Origin: Alnus glutinosa
Lineage: Eukaryota > Streptophyta > Magnoliopsida > Fagales > Betulaceae
Length of the DNA: 64,000 bases
Assembly (NCBI RefSeq): GCF_958979055.1
Contig: NC_084894.1
Coordinates: 6,073,501-6,137,500, forward strand
Direction: 5' to 3'
Shown one piece after another: positions 11,743 through 23,801 of the stretch. The notes below the pieces were generated by a model, which saw nothing but the letters and a program-made list of their open reading frames with translations, made no database searches and was not told the DNA's origin. Every line of letters starts with the position of its first letter. Position 1 is the stretch's first letter. A program made the position numbers and the translations under genes.

Positions 11743-11777
<35 letters not shown>
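11743..11777. repeat. (CA)n microsatellite
   Basis: About 17 CA units preceded by a short GCGCGC run, inside the outer hAT element. Confidence 0.9.
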
Positions 11778-11780
<3 letters not shown>

Positions 11781-11887
11781 TAATTGTATATAGTTTATTA
11801 TTATTATTTTAAGTTATATAGTTTGTTTAACCTACAATATAAATATATATTGTTTATATGTTATATAATGTAATATTAATTTTTAAA

Positions 11888-12682
11888 GGGTAAATGTATA
11901 ATAAATTCCTGAGTCGACGCCAGATTTTGAAAATGGTCTCTCACTTTTTAATTTTAAACATTTACTCTTTAACTTTTTTGTGTTTTTGAATTGGGTCTTT
12001 TCGTCCATTTTCCATCCAATTTTGTTAACTCTGTTTGGCTGAGTCACTGTTTGGTCATGTTAGCATCAGGGGCGGTCCTACATGGAGGCTAGGGGGGGCC
12101 CTGGCCCCCCCAAGCCCCAAAATTTTCCCCTAAAAAAAAATTTTTTCCAAAAAAAAAAAAAAAAAAATTAAAATTTTACCCCTTAATTTTTTAATTTTTT
12201 TAATTTTGCCCCTTTTATTTTTTTTCTTTTCAATTTGGCCCCTCCATTTTTAAAAGCCTAGGTCCGCCATTGGTTAGCATCAACAACTAAGTCTAAAAAT
12301 GACGTCGTTTCAATATTTCCTTAATTTTTTAATAATTTTATTTAAAAATAATAAAATAAAATAAAAAGGAAAAAAAGAAAAGAAAAAGAAGAAGAAGAAG
12401 GTGGGGTGGCTCAGCAACTCCCTTGCCCGGTTTGAGGTGGTCGAACCACCCCCCATGACCACCCCATGGGGGGTGGTTCGACCACCCCATGGGGGGTGGT
12501 TCGACCACCCCATGGCAGAAAATAAAAAATAAAAATGCACTGGGTGGCCGAACCAGGAGGTGGTTCGGCCACCCCAGACTGGCCAAGGGAGTTGCTAAGC
12601 CACCCCCATGGTGGCCAAATTAAAAAGTGAGGGACCATTTTCAAATTGCACGTCAACTCAGAGATTTATTATATATTTACCC
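11888..12682. mobile_element. MULE-type (Mutator-like) non-autonomous element, 795 bp
   Basis: Inverted repeats of about 65 bp start GGGTAAATGTATAATAAAT and end with the complement. A perfect 9-bp target duplication, ATTTTTAAA, lies at 11879-11887 and 12683-12691, diagnostic of Mutator-like elements. The core (12404-12610) is a cluster of CCACCCC/GGGGTGG palindromes; no transposase. Confidence 0.88.
12067..12272. mobile_element. hAT-type MITE, 206 bp
   Basis: Starts CAGGGGCGGTCCTAC and ends CTAGGTCCGCCATTG, flanked by a perfect 8-bp duplication, GTTAGCAT, at 12059-12066 and 12273-12280. Same length and style as the MITE at 3272. It lies inside the MULE-type element. Confidence 0.9.
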
Positions 12683-12997
12683 ATTTTTAAATGAGCTCAC
12701 CCCTATTTTTTGTATGTTAAATAAACTATATAACTTACAATAAACTTAGCTGAGCCGAGCTTAATTTTTAAAACTTGTTATTATCAGCTCGAGCTCATTT
12801 AGTCGAACCGAGCTTAATTTTTAAAACTTGTCATGAGCACAAACTTGGCTCGAGCTCGTGATATATGAGATCAAGCTCAGCTCGAGCTTGTGATAAATGA
12901 GTTCGAGCTCGACTCGGGTTATGATAAATTTAAATGAGCCAAGTTTGCACATGCACTATTTGCTCAAGCTCGGCTCATTTACAGCCATAGTTCCAAT

Positions 12998-13581
12998 AAA
13001 AGTCAAAGTTTCTACGGGTCAACATTTTTACAAGTTGACTTTGGAAATTGAGGGGCTATTGGTGTACCTAATCCCATTGGGCCCCCTAATGTGTCACGTG
13101 TTGGCCCAATAGGCCCCTGAAACCCAAATATCAAAGTAAAATTCATAGTTCCCATGGGTCAACTTATTTACAAGTTGACCCAAGAAACTATGGGGATACT
13201 GATGTACCCAGGCCTGATGGGCCTTTAATACCTGCCCACCCCAAGAATATGCGGTCAAGGCCTTTTGTAACTCAAAAGACGGTAGAAGCCCACTTATTAA
13301 AGAGCTCGTTAACTAGTGGACCGATTAGAGAATTAAGGGACCGATGGTCAGGTCCATGGTAGGTCCTAGCTCAATGCCAGGATGCACCTACGTCCCAAAG
13401 GGACACACCACGGTTGATCCCTTCTCCAGCCAGGTCAAACAACAGATTCCCATGCCTGAAACATCCCCAATATTTACAGAAGGCAATATTCATACGTTGG
13501 TTGTGTGACCTCAACGACCCTAAATTCCCTCAAAAGAAGTCCAATTGGAGGCCCCTGAAACCCTAAGCCAAGAATGCTAAA
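12998..13581. other. Intergenic; possible remnant of a long terminal repeat
   Basis: No gene. Two related sub-blocks (near 13015-13090 and 13145-13215) share GGGTCAAC...ACAAGTTGAC and a GGTGTACC/TGATGTACC phrase. This suggests partially duplicated LTR-derived sequence, but no paired ends were identified. Confidence 0.3.
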
Positions 13582-13765
13582 AGAGTAATGCTACATGTCA
13601 TCAATTTGCCCTCATTTTGTCCCCCTAAAATTGACGTGGCTCTTAAAATTACCATTGGATCAAAATCTAATAATGATCTATCATAAATTCAATGATGATT
13701 TTAAGAGCCACATCAATTTTGAGAAGATAAAATGAGGATAAATGGATGATATGTAGCATTACTCT
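13582..13765. mobile_element. MITE, 184 bp, family not assigned
   Basis: Long inverted repeats: AGAGTAATGCTACATGTCATC at the left and the near-complement GATATGTAGCATTACTCT at the right, with an inner pair GACGTGGCTCTTAAAAT / ATTTTAAGAGCCACATC. The target duplication is unclear, so the superfamily cannot be fixed. Confidence 0.75.
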
Positions 13766-14134
13766 GCAGTTTTTATGACAAAGATTGAATGCCAATTACT
13801 AGAGGGAGGAATGTTACAGGAGACAACATTGTCACTCCCGCTCCAGTGGTCCGTCTGCCTAACCAACCTAATACACCCCCGAACCTCCATAGTTCACACA
13901 TCAATTCTCAGCTAAATCCTTCACAGGTGACTGCTAGTTTCCATTAGTGATAAGATGATTCTGAGAAGCCAAGTTATTGAGTTACCATGCATTGTCACAT
14001 CACAGGAAAAGTGTTAATCCAATCTAGCATATACCCCCCAAAACAATTATGATTACAACTTTGTTTAGCCACTTATATAAACCTAATCTCACTTGGTAAA
14101 AAAAAAAAAAGCAATGTAAAATAGGCACTTACAA

Positions 14135-14662
14135 TAGGGGTAGGCAAATTATCCACCTACCGCCTACCAACCGCTTACCGAACTGACATCGACCGCCTAC
14201 TGACTTAAACCGACTAATTTCGGTTCGGTAGTCGGTATAAAATTTTATTCCGAAAGCCGGATCGGCAGCCGAACCGAGCCGAACCGAACCAAATTCTATT
14301 CCGACCGATTAACCGAACCGACATAAAACGAAACGACGTCGTTTTAGTAAGAACGAAACGTATGATCATTTTTTTTTCCTTTAAAAAAATCAAAACGACG
14401 TCGTTTCATTACCCATTTTAACCGAATGTTAACCGATTTAATCGACCGCCTATTAATCGCCTTACCGACTTAACCGACCGCCTATTAACCGCTTTACCGA
14501 CTAAACCGACCGCCTATTAACCGCTTAACCGACTTAACCGACCGCCTATTAACCGCTTAACCGACTTAACCGAAATAAATTCACCGACTACATTCCGACA
14601 AAAGTCGGTTAACCGACCGAATTAACCGACTTAACCGCCTACCGAACCGACGCCCACCCCTA
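14135..14662. mobile_element. hAT-type non-autonomous element with internal minisatellite, 528 bp
   Basis: Ends TAGGGGTAGGC and GCCCACCCCTA are inverted repeats. A perfect 8-bp duplication, ACTTACAA, lies at 14127-14134 and 14663-14670. The interior is dense in CCGAC/CCGAACC motifs, with two copies of the palindrome AAACGACGTCGTTT. No gene. Confidence 0.92.
14440..14580. repeat. Minisatellite, about 31-bp unit
   Basis: Four to five copies of a unit around ACCGACCGCCTATTAACCGC followed by TTAACCGACTTA, inside the hAT-type element. Confidence 0.85.
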
Positions 14663-14881
14663 ACTTACAATCCACCAAGCTAATTTAGGACTTTTTTTTT
14701 TTTTTTTGGTGGTTGGCATGGAGTTACAGATGATGAGATAAAAGTCATATAATTGACATGGCCATACTTCCAAGACAAAAATGTTCGAGTTTGTAGGAAA
14801 TTTTTACAAATCAATCTCTAAAAGTGAAATGTATATTTTAAACTATTAAAAAAACTTGTAAGAAGCACATGTTATTAAAAA

Positions 14882-16060
14882 GGGTTAAATACCTATTTGC
14901 CCCCTGTGCTTTACGACCTTTATTTTTCGCCTCCTCAGTTTTACTTTTTATTAAATTTGGTACATGTGGTATATGAAAAGACGGAAATGATACTTCCGTC
15001 TGATTTTCCGTTCAAAACTAACGTCCAGCCACGTCATCCTACAGGTGTCGGCGTACATGCACGACACCTGTCCCCGTTGCACACCTCAGCGTTGACGTGG
15101 CTACCATTTTTTTTTTTATCATTTTAATGATTTATTATATATATATATATATATAAAATAAAATAAAAATTATGGGGTGGCTGCCACCCCTATTTTGGCC
15201 AAGGGGGTGGCTAAGTCACCCTCAAGGTACCATTTCTGATACTTATTCAAACCACAGGGGGCACATCATGAAATTTATAACACCACAGGGGTATATATTA
15301 GAAGAGAAAAAAAATGTGTTTAAGTAACAAGCATTTGGTCATTTTTTGGGTTATATCAATTGGCCACGCATATAATTTTATGTTTCTAATTGTTACATAT
15401 GACTGAATGTGTTTTGTTTTTTGTTTTTTATTAATTTATTTTTTTTATTAAGGGTTCAATTATGATATTTATTCAAACCACATAGGGCACATCATGAAAT
15501 TTATAAAACCACATGGGTATATATTGGAAAAAAAATTTGTGTTTAAGTAACAAACATTTGGTCATTTTTTTGGGTTATATCAATTGGCCACGCATATAAT
15601 TTTGTGTTTCCAATTGTTACACATAACTAATTGTGTTTTGTTTTTTGTTTTTTTATGAAGGGTTCAATTCTTGTCAACATGTTATTTTGATACGATAGAC
15701 ATACATGTTACTTTTGGTTCAAAACAGGCATACTAAATATACCAAATATTTGTAACAAAAAAAAATATATATATACCAAATATTATTTGTGTATAAAATA
15801 CCATTTGTGATATAATTACAAAATTAAAGTACAATTTCTGGTACTTATTAAAACCACATGGGGCACATCATGAAATTTATAAAACCACAGGGGTATATAT
15901 TGAAAAAAAAATTTGTGGTCTTTAATTTTAAGGTTTTTTTTTTTTCTTAAAAAAAAAAAATAATAAAAAAAAATCTAGGGGTGGCTGACCACATGGGGGT
16001 GGCCGGCCACCCCCATTTTGGCCAAGGGGGTGGTTCGGCCACCCCCAAAGGCCAAAGTGA

Positions 16061-16096
<36 letters not shown>

Positions 16097-17148
16097 TTAG
16101 GTTTTGGCCTGGGGGTGGCTCGACCACCTCCAGACTAGCCGATCTAGGGGTGGTCGAACCACCCCTGTGGCCCATGGGGGTGGTTCGGCCACCCCTAAGG
16201 GCCAAAACCTAATTATTATTTTTTTCACTTTGGCCCTTGGGGGTGGCCAAACCACCCCCATGGGCCACGGGGGTGGCCAAACCACCCCCAGACCGGCCGG
16301 TCTGGAGGTGGCTGAGCCACCCCTAGAATTTTTATTTATTTATTTATTTATTTTTTTAAGAAAAAAAAAACTTAAAATTAAAACTGTAATTTTTTTTTTC
16401 CAATATATACCCCTGTGCTTTTATATATTTCATAATGTGCCCCATGTGGTTTTAATAAGTACCAGAAATGGTACTTTAGTTTTGTAATTATATCACAAAT
16501 GGTATTTTATACACAAATAATATTTGGTATATTTGGTATGCCTGTTTTGAACCAAAAGTAACATGTATGCATGTCATGTATCAGAATAACATGTTGACAA
16601 GAATTGAACCCTTCATAAAAAGAAAAGAAAAGAAAAAACAAAACACAATCAGTCATGTGTAACAATTGGAAACACAAAATTATATGCGTGACCAATTGAT
16701 ATAACCCAAAAAATGACCAAATGTTTGTTACTTGAACACAATTTTTTTTTCTCCAATATATACCCCTGTGGTTTTATAAGTTTCATAATGTGCCCCCTAC
16801 AGTTTGAATAAGTATCAGAAATGGTACCTTGAGGGTGGCTCAGCCACCCCATAATTTTTTTTTTTTATATATATATATAAGAAATTATTAAAATAATAAT
16901 AATAAAAATAATAAAAAAAATAAATGGTAGCCATGTCAGTGCTGAGGTGTGCCACGGGGACAGGTTCGCGCATGTACGCCGATACCTGTAAGATGACGTG
17001 GCTGAACGTTAGTTTTAGACGAAAAATTGGTCGAAGGTACCATTTCCATATTTTTATATACCACAGGTACCAAATTTGATAAAAAGTAAAATTAAGGAGG
17101 CAAAAAATAAAAGTCGTAAAGCACAGGGGTGTATAGGCTATTTAACCC
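14882..17148. mobile_element. Long inverted-repeat (foldback) MULE-type element, 2.27 kb
   Basis: The left end, GGGTTAAATACC, pairs with the right end, GGCTATTTAACCC. The arms stay complementary for roughly 1 kb each, including TTTACGACCTTTATTTT, the CACGTCATC/GATGACGTG block and the CACAGGGG...TATATA block. Flanks TATTAAAAA (14873-14881) and TACTAAAAA (17149-17157) match at eight of nine bases, fitting a MULE target duplication. The left arm has an internal direct duplication (about 15240-15420 against 15470-15650). The centre (15972-16325) is a stack of GGGGTGGC/GCCACCCC hairpins plus a TAA microsatellite at 16061-16091. No transposase is encoded. Confidence 0.8.
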
Positions 17149-17612
17149 TACTAAAAAAAACAAGTTTCTCTCACATAATAATGACACGTCACTTTTAGAG
17201 ACTAATTTGTAAGAAATTTGCGTAATGCTTCTAATGATTGATCACCCTGATTGCAGTTTTTTCTTTTCATGCAACCATCAATTGCAGAGGTTGAAGTTGG
17301 TTACCATTGCAAATGAATAATATTTTTTTTTTTTCCAATAATTGAATAGCAATATAGTGTACATCTCATGTTTTGTTTGCAACCCTTTTAGGTTGATCCA
17401 ATAAATGCACTTACATAATAGGGTTTCATATCTCAGCAACAGGTTAGGTTGCCATCTGGCTCAAATTTTCTACCCAATTTTTACTTTATACTAATTACAA
17501 AGATATTAATCAGTGTGACACCAAACAAAGGTGACCCTTAAATACAAAACCTCGAGGAAGAAAGAGTGGTTATACAATTTTTGGAGATATACGGTAAATG
17601 TCAACAAGAACT
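17149..17612. other. Outer repeat arm and 3' flank of the following gene
   Basis: 17150-17215 pairs imperfectly with 14800-14880 (TTTTAGAGACTAATTTGTAAG against its complement), so the foldback element sits within an older inverted-repeat element. The rest is the likely 3' region of the minus-strand gene that starts at 17613. Confidence 0.5.
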
Positions 17613-20600
17613 CTAGTTTTCCAGGATCTGCTGTCGTTCAAGCTCAATAACATGTTCAGTCAAAGGGCTTTCATTGCCGTTTGTAGTCTCATTATTGTGT
17701 CTGCACAGCTGCAATTGTTCTCGGAGACTCCGCACAAGTTCATTTAGCCGATGAATGTGCTTCTCTTGTGATAAAATGACCTGCGCCAAGTGAAAGACAT
17801 AAATCAGAAACGAATTCATCAAAGCTGAACAAAGACTACATGACTGACAAGTGACAAGGCACAATAGAACTCCCCGATATACAATTGCAGACTCATTTGA
17901 AAAGGAGTAAGAAAATGGTGACAAAAACAAATCAGGGAGTAGATTGAAATGAGCAACAAGAATGTTAGTGAGGAGCAGATCCTTAGGATGATCTTCTGGG
18001 AGGTTCACTCCCGGATTTCAGGCAAAGGCAAATTTAAGAAGAACAGGGAGAATGTCAACATTTGTCAAAATTGGAACATAGATGTTTCTGTACTGGTTTA
18101 ACAACAGTTTTTGTTGATTTCGGTTTTGATGTAACAGAGCTTTTTCTTGCTCTGGTGTGTTGTGTTTTTCGCTTTTGTGGAACGTTGTCTGTACTTTTGA
18201 TGTTTTGTTAGTAATAATATTGATTACTTATTCATAACAAAAAAACAAGAATATTAGTATATCTGTTGTAAAGCGCCCACCCGATCAGAACCGGCTACCC
18301 CCCTCACCCCCATTGCTTTACTGGAAATCTAGGTTTGAGATGAGACTATCAACAATAGCATGATACTTGGCCAAAAATTTGTTGATAGTTGTCATTGTGT
18401 AATGGGGTAGGCAGCATTTCACATAAGCCAGGCCAATTTTCGTAAGTACCCTGAACTGAACTCGCCAATGCATTCTTTTCTCCCAAACTATATGCATTAA
18501 TAGCTTCTTTAATGGACCTGTAGGATAATTCCCAAGAACTACCTAACCAAAAATAATGCTTGAAAATAAACAAATTCACAATCCATTATGTTGTTTAAGC
18601 ATAAAATCCGTGACTCCAAAACATTGGCAAGTTTCTCCACTTCCTCGTATTAATATTTATATCATATGATTAAAAAATTTGCTATTTTAATGCTATAATT
18701 GTATAAAATGGGTTAGAAGATTAAAATCACCACTATTATAGCAGTTGTTGATGTTAAAACAATCGTGATGGTTCAGGCATCCACAGCCAATATTTGCTTC
18801 GGCTCTATTAGCTCCCAACCAAAACCTTTGTCAGTAAAGGATCAACAACACCTAACCAGCAAATTATGCTTCCCTTCAATGTGGAAAAAAGAGGCAGAAA
18901 AGAATTTCAACATTGATTTAAAAAGAAATTTTCGAATAAATCGTCAGATACCAAACATAATTTGAGAACTAATTCAATGAAATAAATGTCAGCAGCCATG
19001 ATGCTGACTGTTCTCTGTTTAGTGAGATAAGCAATAGCAACGTACATGACCTCTCGGAAACATTAAGGAGCCAAACCAATTGCATTATAAAATAGAACCA
19101 CATTAATATAGTTTATCTAAATCACTAACTGTTACTCATTAAATACATGACACTATATCAAATGCCAAGGTTATTTGGAAAAAACTGGCTCATAAATCAT
19201 CAAAGGTGGGGCTGTCAAAAACCTTTAAGTCTACATCCCACGGACCCCAAGAACTAACAACTGCATATATCATGATAGACAGGGAACGCACTAGCCCCCC
19301 CAGCGCCCCCCTATGGACTACTTCCATCTAACATCCAAAAAATGGCAATCACACAAGAGCAGACTTAATTCTACCAATAGAAAGCTCTTGTCCCTCAAAA
19401 GTCCATCTATTTCTCTCCCGCCTTATATTCAACAAGAGACAAAAGGGCACCACATTCCAAACTAAATTCCTGAATGAAGTGGGTTTCCTTCACCACCATC
19501 AAAGCAGAGCAAGCACTGACTTAGGATAATCCATCTCCCACCAAAAAAGACAAAGACAGAAGGCCATAACTCCATAGCAGTTGAGAAGTGGAGAAACAAA
19601 CAATCTACAATCTCTCCATTTCGCTTACACATACAACACCTATCAGCAAGTTATTACATTTTTTACAAAAATGCAGGCCACAACATAGAAGATTCTGTTT
19701 GTAGGGAAGGGGGCTGTAAATCCTTTATCCTTTATTTTTTTAGTCTTGGAAATTAGCAAGTCAAAAAACTGAGGATTCTGTAGAGACAATTGTTCGGAAA
19801 TATTGTTAAGTTTATATATATATATACGGATCAGTCTACCGAAAAGAGATTGACCTGGCAGCTAGACCCCAATGTATATATATATATACACACACACACA
19901 CAAAAACAGCAGAAGAACAAAAAGGCTCCCTGTTTTAGGTCCTATCTCCCTTCTCCTGCTTGATGTGATACTAAACATTTTTTTTCCTTCATTCAAATCC
20001 ACTGTACTTTCTAGTCTTTAAGAAAGGTCAATTCTATAGGTTTTGTAGGGATTTGTTAATTGAATAAAGAATTGAAGTAAAATTACATTTAAAGAGCAAA
20101 ACGCCACTTGCATCCAGCTTCGCAGACACATTGTACCCAAGAAATAGTTGCATTATGTTTCCTTAAACCATATAAACCACCCCCAAGTATCTTCAGGACA
20201 TTATATATCTACATTCTTGAGGGAAGAAAACTGTATCAATATGTCATTGACAAAAAAAAAAACTAACAATGTCAAATTTCTAACTTGACTTACTCAATTT
20301 TGAATGATTGCATAAAAGCAGCACTCTTTGTGGGGGGGGGGGGGGGTAGTATAGGGCTGCTGTCTCAAGGATATCCGAATTTAAAAAAAATAAAAGAATT
20401 TAGTTCTTTAATTTCTTATATTACCCTTAAATTTGAACCAACCTTTCTAGGCCCAACTAGGGACATTTCAGAAAATGTTTCCCATTTGCAAATTCCCCTT
20501 TATTCTGAGACAGTGGGAATACAAATTAAAAGCCAAATCAAAAGCTTAACTACTCAAATAGGAGATGCAGACATTGCAACATTAATAAAGTAACCAAATT

Positions 20601-20963
20601 CAAAAAAGAAGTATGCAGTTCTAAGAAATAGCAACCAGCACACTAATGATCATGTAGCATATGCAGGCATACGTTTGAAAGCATCACAACTGACTACTGA
20701 TCCGTATTTGAGATACAGAAGTTCACATAACCAACATCTTCACTCACTAACCAATTTAAGGAACGTGGCATGCATAACAGGAAATGAGAAAGCCTTTTTA
20801 CCTTCTCTTTTACAGCTTCTTCCCTCTTTGAAATTTGGTGCTGCTTCTTTGAGATGGCCGGAGTTGGGTCAAGGTCAATCACAAGTTGTTGTTTCCACTC
20901 AAATTGAGAAGTGATTATGAGCATAATCAACAGAAAAACGAGCAGCATGGGTCTTGACATCAT
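17613..20963 (-). CDS. Small membrane-anchored coiled-coil protein, 109 residues, two exons
   Basis: Exon 1 is 20802-20963 and exon 2 is 17613-17780, joined in phase 0 by a consensus donor (AAG|GTAAAA) and acceptor (GCGCAG|GTCATT). The protein starts MMSRPMLLVFLLIMLIITSQFEW, a signal-anchor or signal peptide (hydrophobic residues about 6-18). A charged segment rich in Lys, Gln and Glu follows. Exon 2 is a predicted coiled coil (HIHRLNELVRSLREQLQLC, and VIELERQQILEN at the C-terminus). This suggests a small secretory-pathway or membrane protein that dimerises. I do not recognise the family and assign no function. The 3-kb intron holds a 5'-truncated LINE (17970-18243) and an older LINE piece. 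A 5'-UTR exon may lie upstream, up to about 22000, where a GA repeat occurs. Confidence 0.7.
17970..18243 (+). mobile_element. 5'-truncated LINE insertion with target duplication
   Basis: A 274-bp insert ends in a short A-rich tail and is flanked by AACAAGAATGTTAGT (17955-17969) and AACAAGAATATTAGT (18244-18258), a 15-bp duplication with one mismatch. Its first part reads as the C-terminal end of a LINE ORF2-like frame. It lies in the intron of the small coiled-coil gene, in the opposite orientation. Confidence 0.85.
19250..19720 (-). mobile_element. LINE (L1 type) remnant with zinc-binding RT-associated domain
   Basis: On the minus strand the frame reads RCCMCKRNGEIVDCLFLHF and ELWPSVF, the zf-RVT signature that follows the reverse transcriptase in plant L1 elements. 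Further along it matches the family only loosely, with several stops and frame changes. It is an old fragment within the intron. Confidence 0.7.
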
Positions 20964-22639
20964 TACAAGCAGCTCTCACAAAACCTGTTCAACATTTATA
21001 AAGTACAATAAAAACCACTGTATTACACTCGCCATTCAATTACATCTTGCATAACAAAAACCTCAAATTTGGAAACAAAGAAAACTATCCTATATTGTTT
21101 TAATTTCCATAAGCTCAAGTTAACCTCATAGCCACATGGAGTACCCTTTAGAAATTGTGAATGTCCAAAAGAACTCCCAAGATTCGAAATTCTAAATTCA
21201 ATTCTAGTCCTTCCATTTCTTAGCAACCAAAAAATGTTAAACGTTAACATGAAGTGCAGCCAAAAAAGAGAACAATAAAATTCAAATTTTCATAAGATAG
21301 ATGCAGCAAAATTCGAAATAGTTAAATTCAAGAAATTTAGTTCCAGGATCTAAAGTATCTCTCACAATATATTGCACGAAGATTGAACTAAAACCAAAAA
21401 ATAAACACACAAATAAACCCAACAAATAAGCAATTAGAATGAAAGCAAAGCAATTCAACCCTAAAACTCTAGCACCCAGTTTGATTGCCGGGAAAACAAC
21501 AAACCCACAAAAGAAAAAACAGAATTTCCTTTCCGCTCTGGTCGTAAGCTCAACTACATCGAAACTATTAAAATTGAGCTCAACTAATTCGATTCCCTTT
21601 TTTGGATTAAAGGAAAACCCATAAAATTAGCTCAGAGAAGATTCAAACACTAATTTCATTTCTCTTCCAGCATGCTCTGAGCGACGAAACAGAACACAAA
21701 CTCATGATCAACGAGCGATGAGCAACACAAATGTGAAATCAAAACCACGCTAGGACTCACAGATCGGTGTTGGCAAGAAAACCCTAAACACATGATCGGC
21801 TTTTTCTTCGAACTTGTTCTCCGAGTTGTAGATGTCGCAGGTTTTTTTCCGTCCTTTTCCGCCACAAGGAAAGCATTGAGTTTGGCGAATGGAGTTGTAT
21901 AAGACGTTGGATTCCTTGAAGGTTTATTATTTGGGGGGTTTTTAATTTTGTGTGCTAATTTGGAAGCATAAGTTAATAATAAAGGCATTGCATATTGTTC
22001 AGAGAGAGAGAGAGAGAGAGAGGGGTAAACTTTTATACTTTTTTTTTTTTTTTTTTTAATAAGTAACTTTTTCTTTTTTAAAATTTTGATAATATGGAAA
22101 GATAAGTTCCGTTTGTGTTTGTGATTTTAATAAGTGCAATTTAAAAATAGCAATTTTAAAATGTACGATTTAAAAAAATAATTTTTTTAAAATACAGTTA
22201 AGTGTTTAACAAAATCACAGTTTGACATTTAAAATCGTAAGTTAGCCTTTTAAAATTATGCGTTTTTAAAAAAACACTTCATTACCTGCAATTTGAAAAA
22301 GTAGTTTTATACATTTTCATCCCAAATTCTCCGTCAATTTTCTGCATTTTGATCCTCTCCGGTTCGGTTAGCCGGTTAGCACAAAGATAAGGTCAAGTTT
22401 GTCCAAAAAAATATTAAAAGACAAATTTACCCTTACTTTTGTACCAACCGGATCCTTTCCGGTTCAATTCTTGTCCCCATTTTCTTACTTTCATCCCAAT
22501 TTCTTAACTGTCCCACAACTTTCTCTTTCCAACAGAGAACTCCGCATTCCCTTTGCTGCAATATTTTTGAAGCCTAAAAGTTTATCGGCAAGTGCTCGAC
22601 CCCTACGAGCATGCTTCGGAGTAGAAATTGAATAAGGAG
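20964..22639. other. Upstream region of the coiled-coil gene, and intergenic
   Basis: The gene on the minus strand is probably transcribed from somewhere in 21000-22030. A GA microsatellite at 22001-22021 and an open stretch at 21656-21988 may mark the first (untranslated) exon. Beyond 22100 the sequence is AT-rich, with no further gene signal. Confidence 0.35.
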
Positions 22640-23284
22640 AAGATGTCTATTTTCTTCAGCAAAAATACCAGCGAGGAAAAGCCATGAAGAATATTAACTG
22701 CACTTTCGAGAGTTCAACCTACCAAAAATTTCTACAAATATTTGGGTTGCCTGCAATGGTTGAAAAATCACGGATGTGGACTTTCAAAAATGTTAAAGAC
22801 ATAATTTGGAGTCCAACGACCAATGGGAATGGAAAATTTTTATCTCGAGCAGGGAAATAGATTTTGCTGAAAGCGACGGTTCATGCTATTCCTATCTACA
22901 CAATGAGCTTGCTAAAGCTTCCAAAAGCAATGTCCAGAGATATTAATTCGATCATGCTGAAATTTTGGTAGAGACATATGGACAATGACGCAAAAGATAC
23001 ATTGGGTAAATTGGGCTAAAATGGGGTCATCAAAATGGCTAGAAGGATAGGGATTCCGCCGCTTGGAACATTTTAACAAGGCGTTGTCAGCAAAGCGGCG
23101 CCGGAGAGTGTTACAGAATCCTGAATCGCTGTCAGCAAATTAAGATACTAATGCTCCGTTTGTTTCGACGTAAAATAATTTTCATCGTAAAATATTTTCG
23201 GCGAAATCATTTTCAGAAAAAATAATTTTCTCGAAAATATTTTTCAACGTTTGGCTCGCACGAAAAAATTACGAAAGACGAAAA

Positions 23285-23660
23285 TCAAAGTCTGGCGACT
23301 GTCGCTGGAATCCGGCAATGTCTAGTTGCCGTTGCCGGATTCCGGCGAGCAGGTTCGGCCGGATTCTAGCCATTTTGACCAGATCCGGCCGGATTCCGAT
23401 AATTTTGACCGAATCCGACCGGATAAATGGTTGGATCCATCTAGATCTAGCCGAATCCCAGCCATTTTGGCCAGATTTGGCCGGATCAATGGACGGATCT
23501 GGCAAGAGCCGGTCGGATTTCGGCCAGATCCGGCCGGCTTCTGACCATGGCCGAAATCTGGTTTGCCGGCTCCAGTGACGATGACCGGATGTCGCCGGAT
23601 TCCAGTGCCGACTAGATTTCAACGACCGATTATTGCCGGATTTCGGCAATCGAATATCAA
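23285..23660. repeat. CCGGAT/GGCCAGAT-rich minisatellite core
   Basis: Short GC-rich units such as GGCCGGAT(T/C) and GGCCAGATC repeat irregularly and on both strands. This contrasts sharply with the AT-rich ends of the element. Related but longer arrays fill the two other copies (46140-46560 and 48185-48540). Open frames on both strands here are artefacts of the repeat. Confidence 0.85.
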
Positions 23661-23801
23661 ACGTGCGTGAAAAGACGAAGAGTTTAATTTCGGAAAACGA
23701 TTTACGGTTTTCAAAACCGTAAATCGTTTCCCAAAAATTAAAGAAGGTTTTACGGTCAAACTGAAAATGATTTCCGTTGACTATTATTTTCGCCTCTACC
23801 A

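Larger units (their letters stand above)
11573..12989. mobile_element. hAT-type non-autonomous element hosting two younger insertions
   Basis: Ends TAGGGGTGTAAATGAGC and GCTCATTTACAGCCATA are imperfect inverted repeats. Flanks GTTCTAGT (11565-11572) and GTTCCAAT (12990-12997) match at six of eight positions, fitting an aged 8-bp hAT duplication. The body is rich in GCTCGAGC/GAGCTCG motifs. It contains a MULE-type element (11888-12682), which itself contains a hAT MITE (12067-12272). Confidence 0.65.

Noticed and set aside
14440-14580. CRISPR-like spaced repeats
   Set aside because: The units are contiguous with no unique spacers, in a plant nuclear context and inside a hAT-type element; this is a minisatellite.
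15975-16487. Open frames rich in WPP, GGRTT and EPP on both strands (also 12310-12656 and 3812-4213)
   Set aside because: Translations of the GGGGTGGC/GCCACCCC hairpin clusters, which are mirrored in all frames.
20332-20346. Run of 15 G as a possible G-quadruplex or assembly gap edge
   Set aside because: A single homopolymer; nothing around it supports a function.
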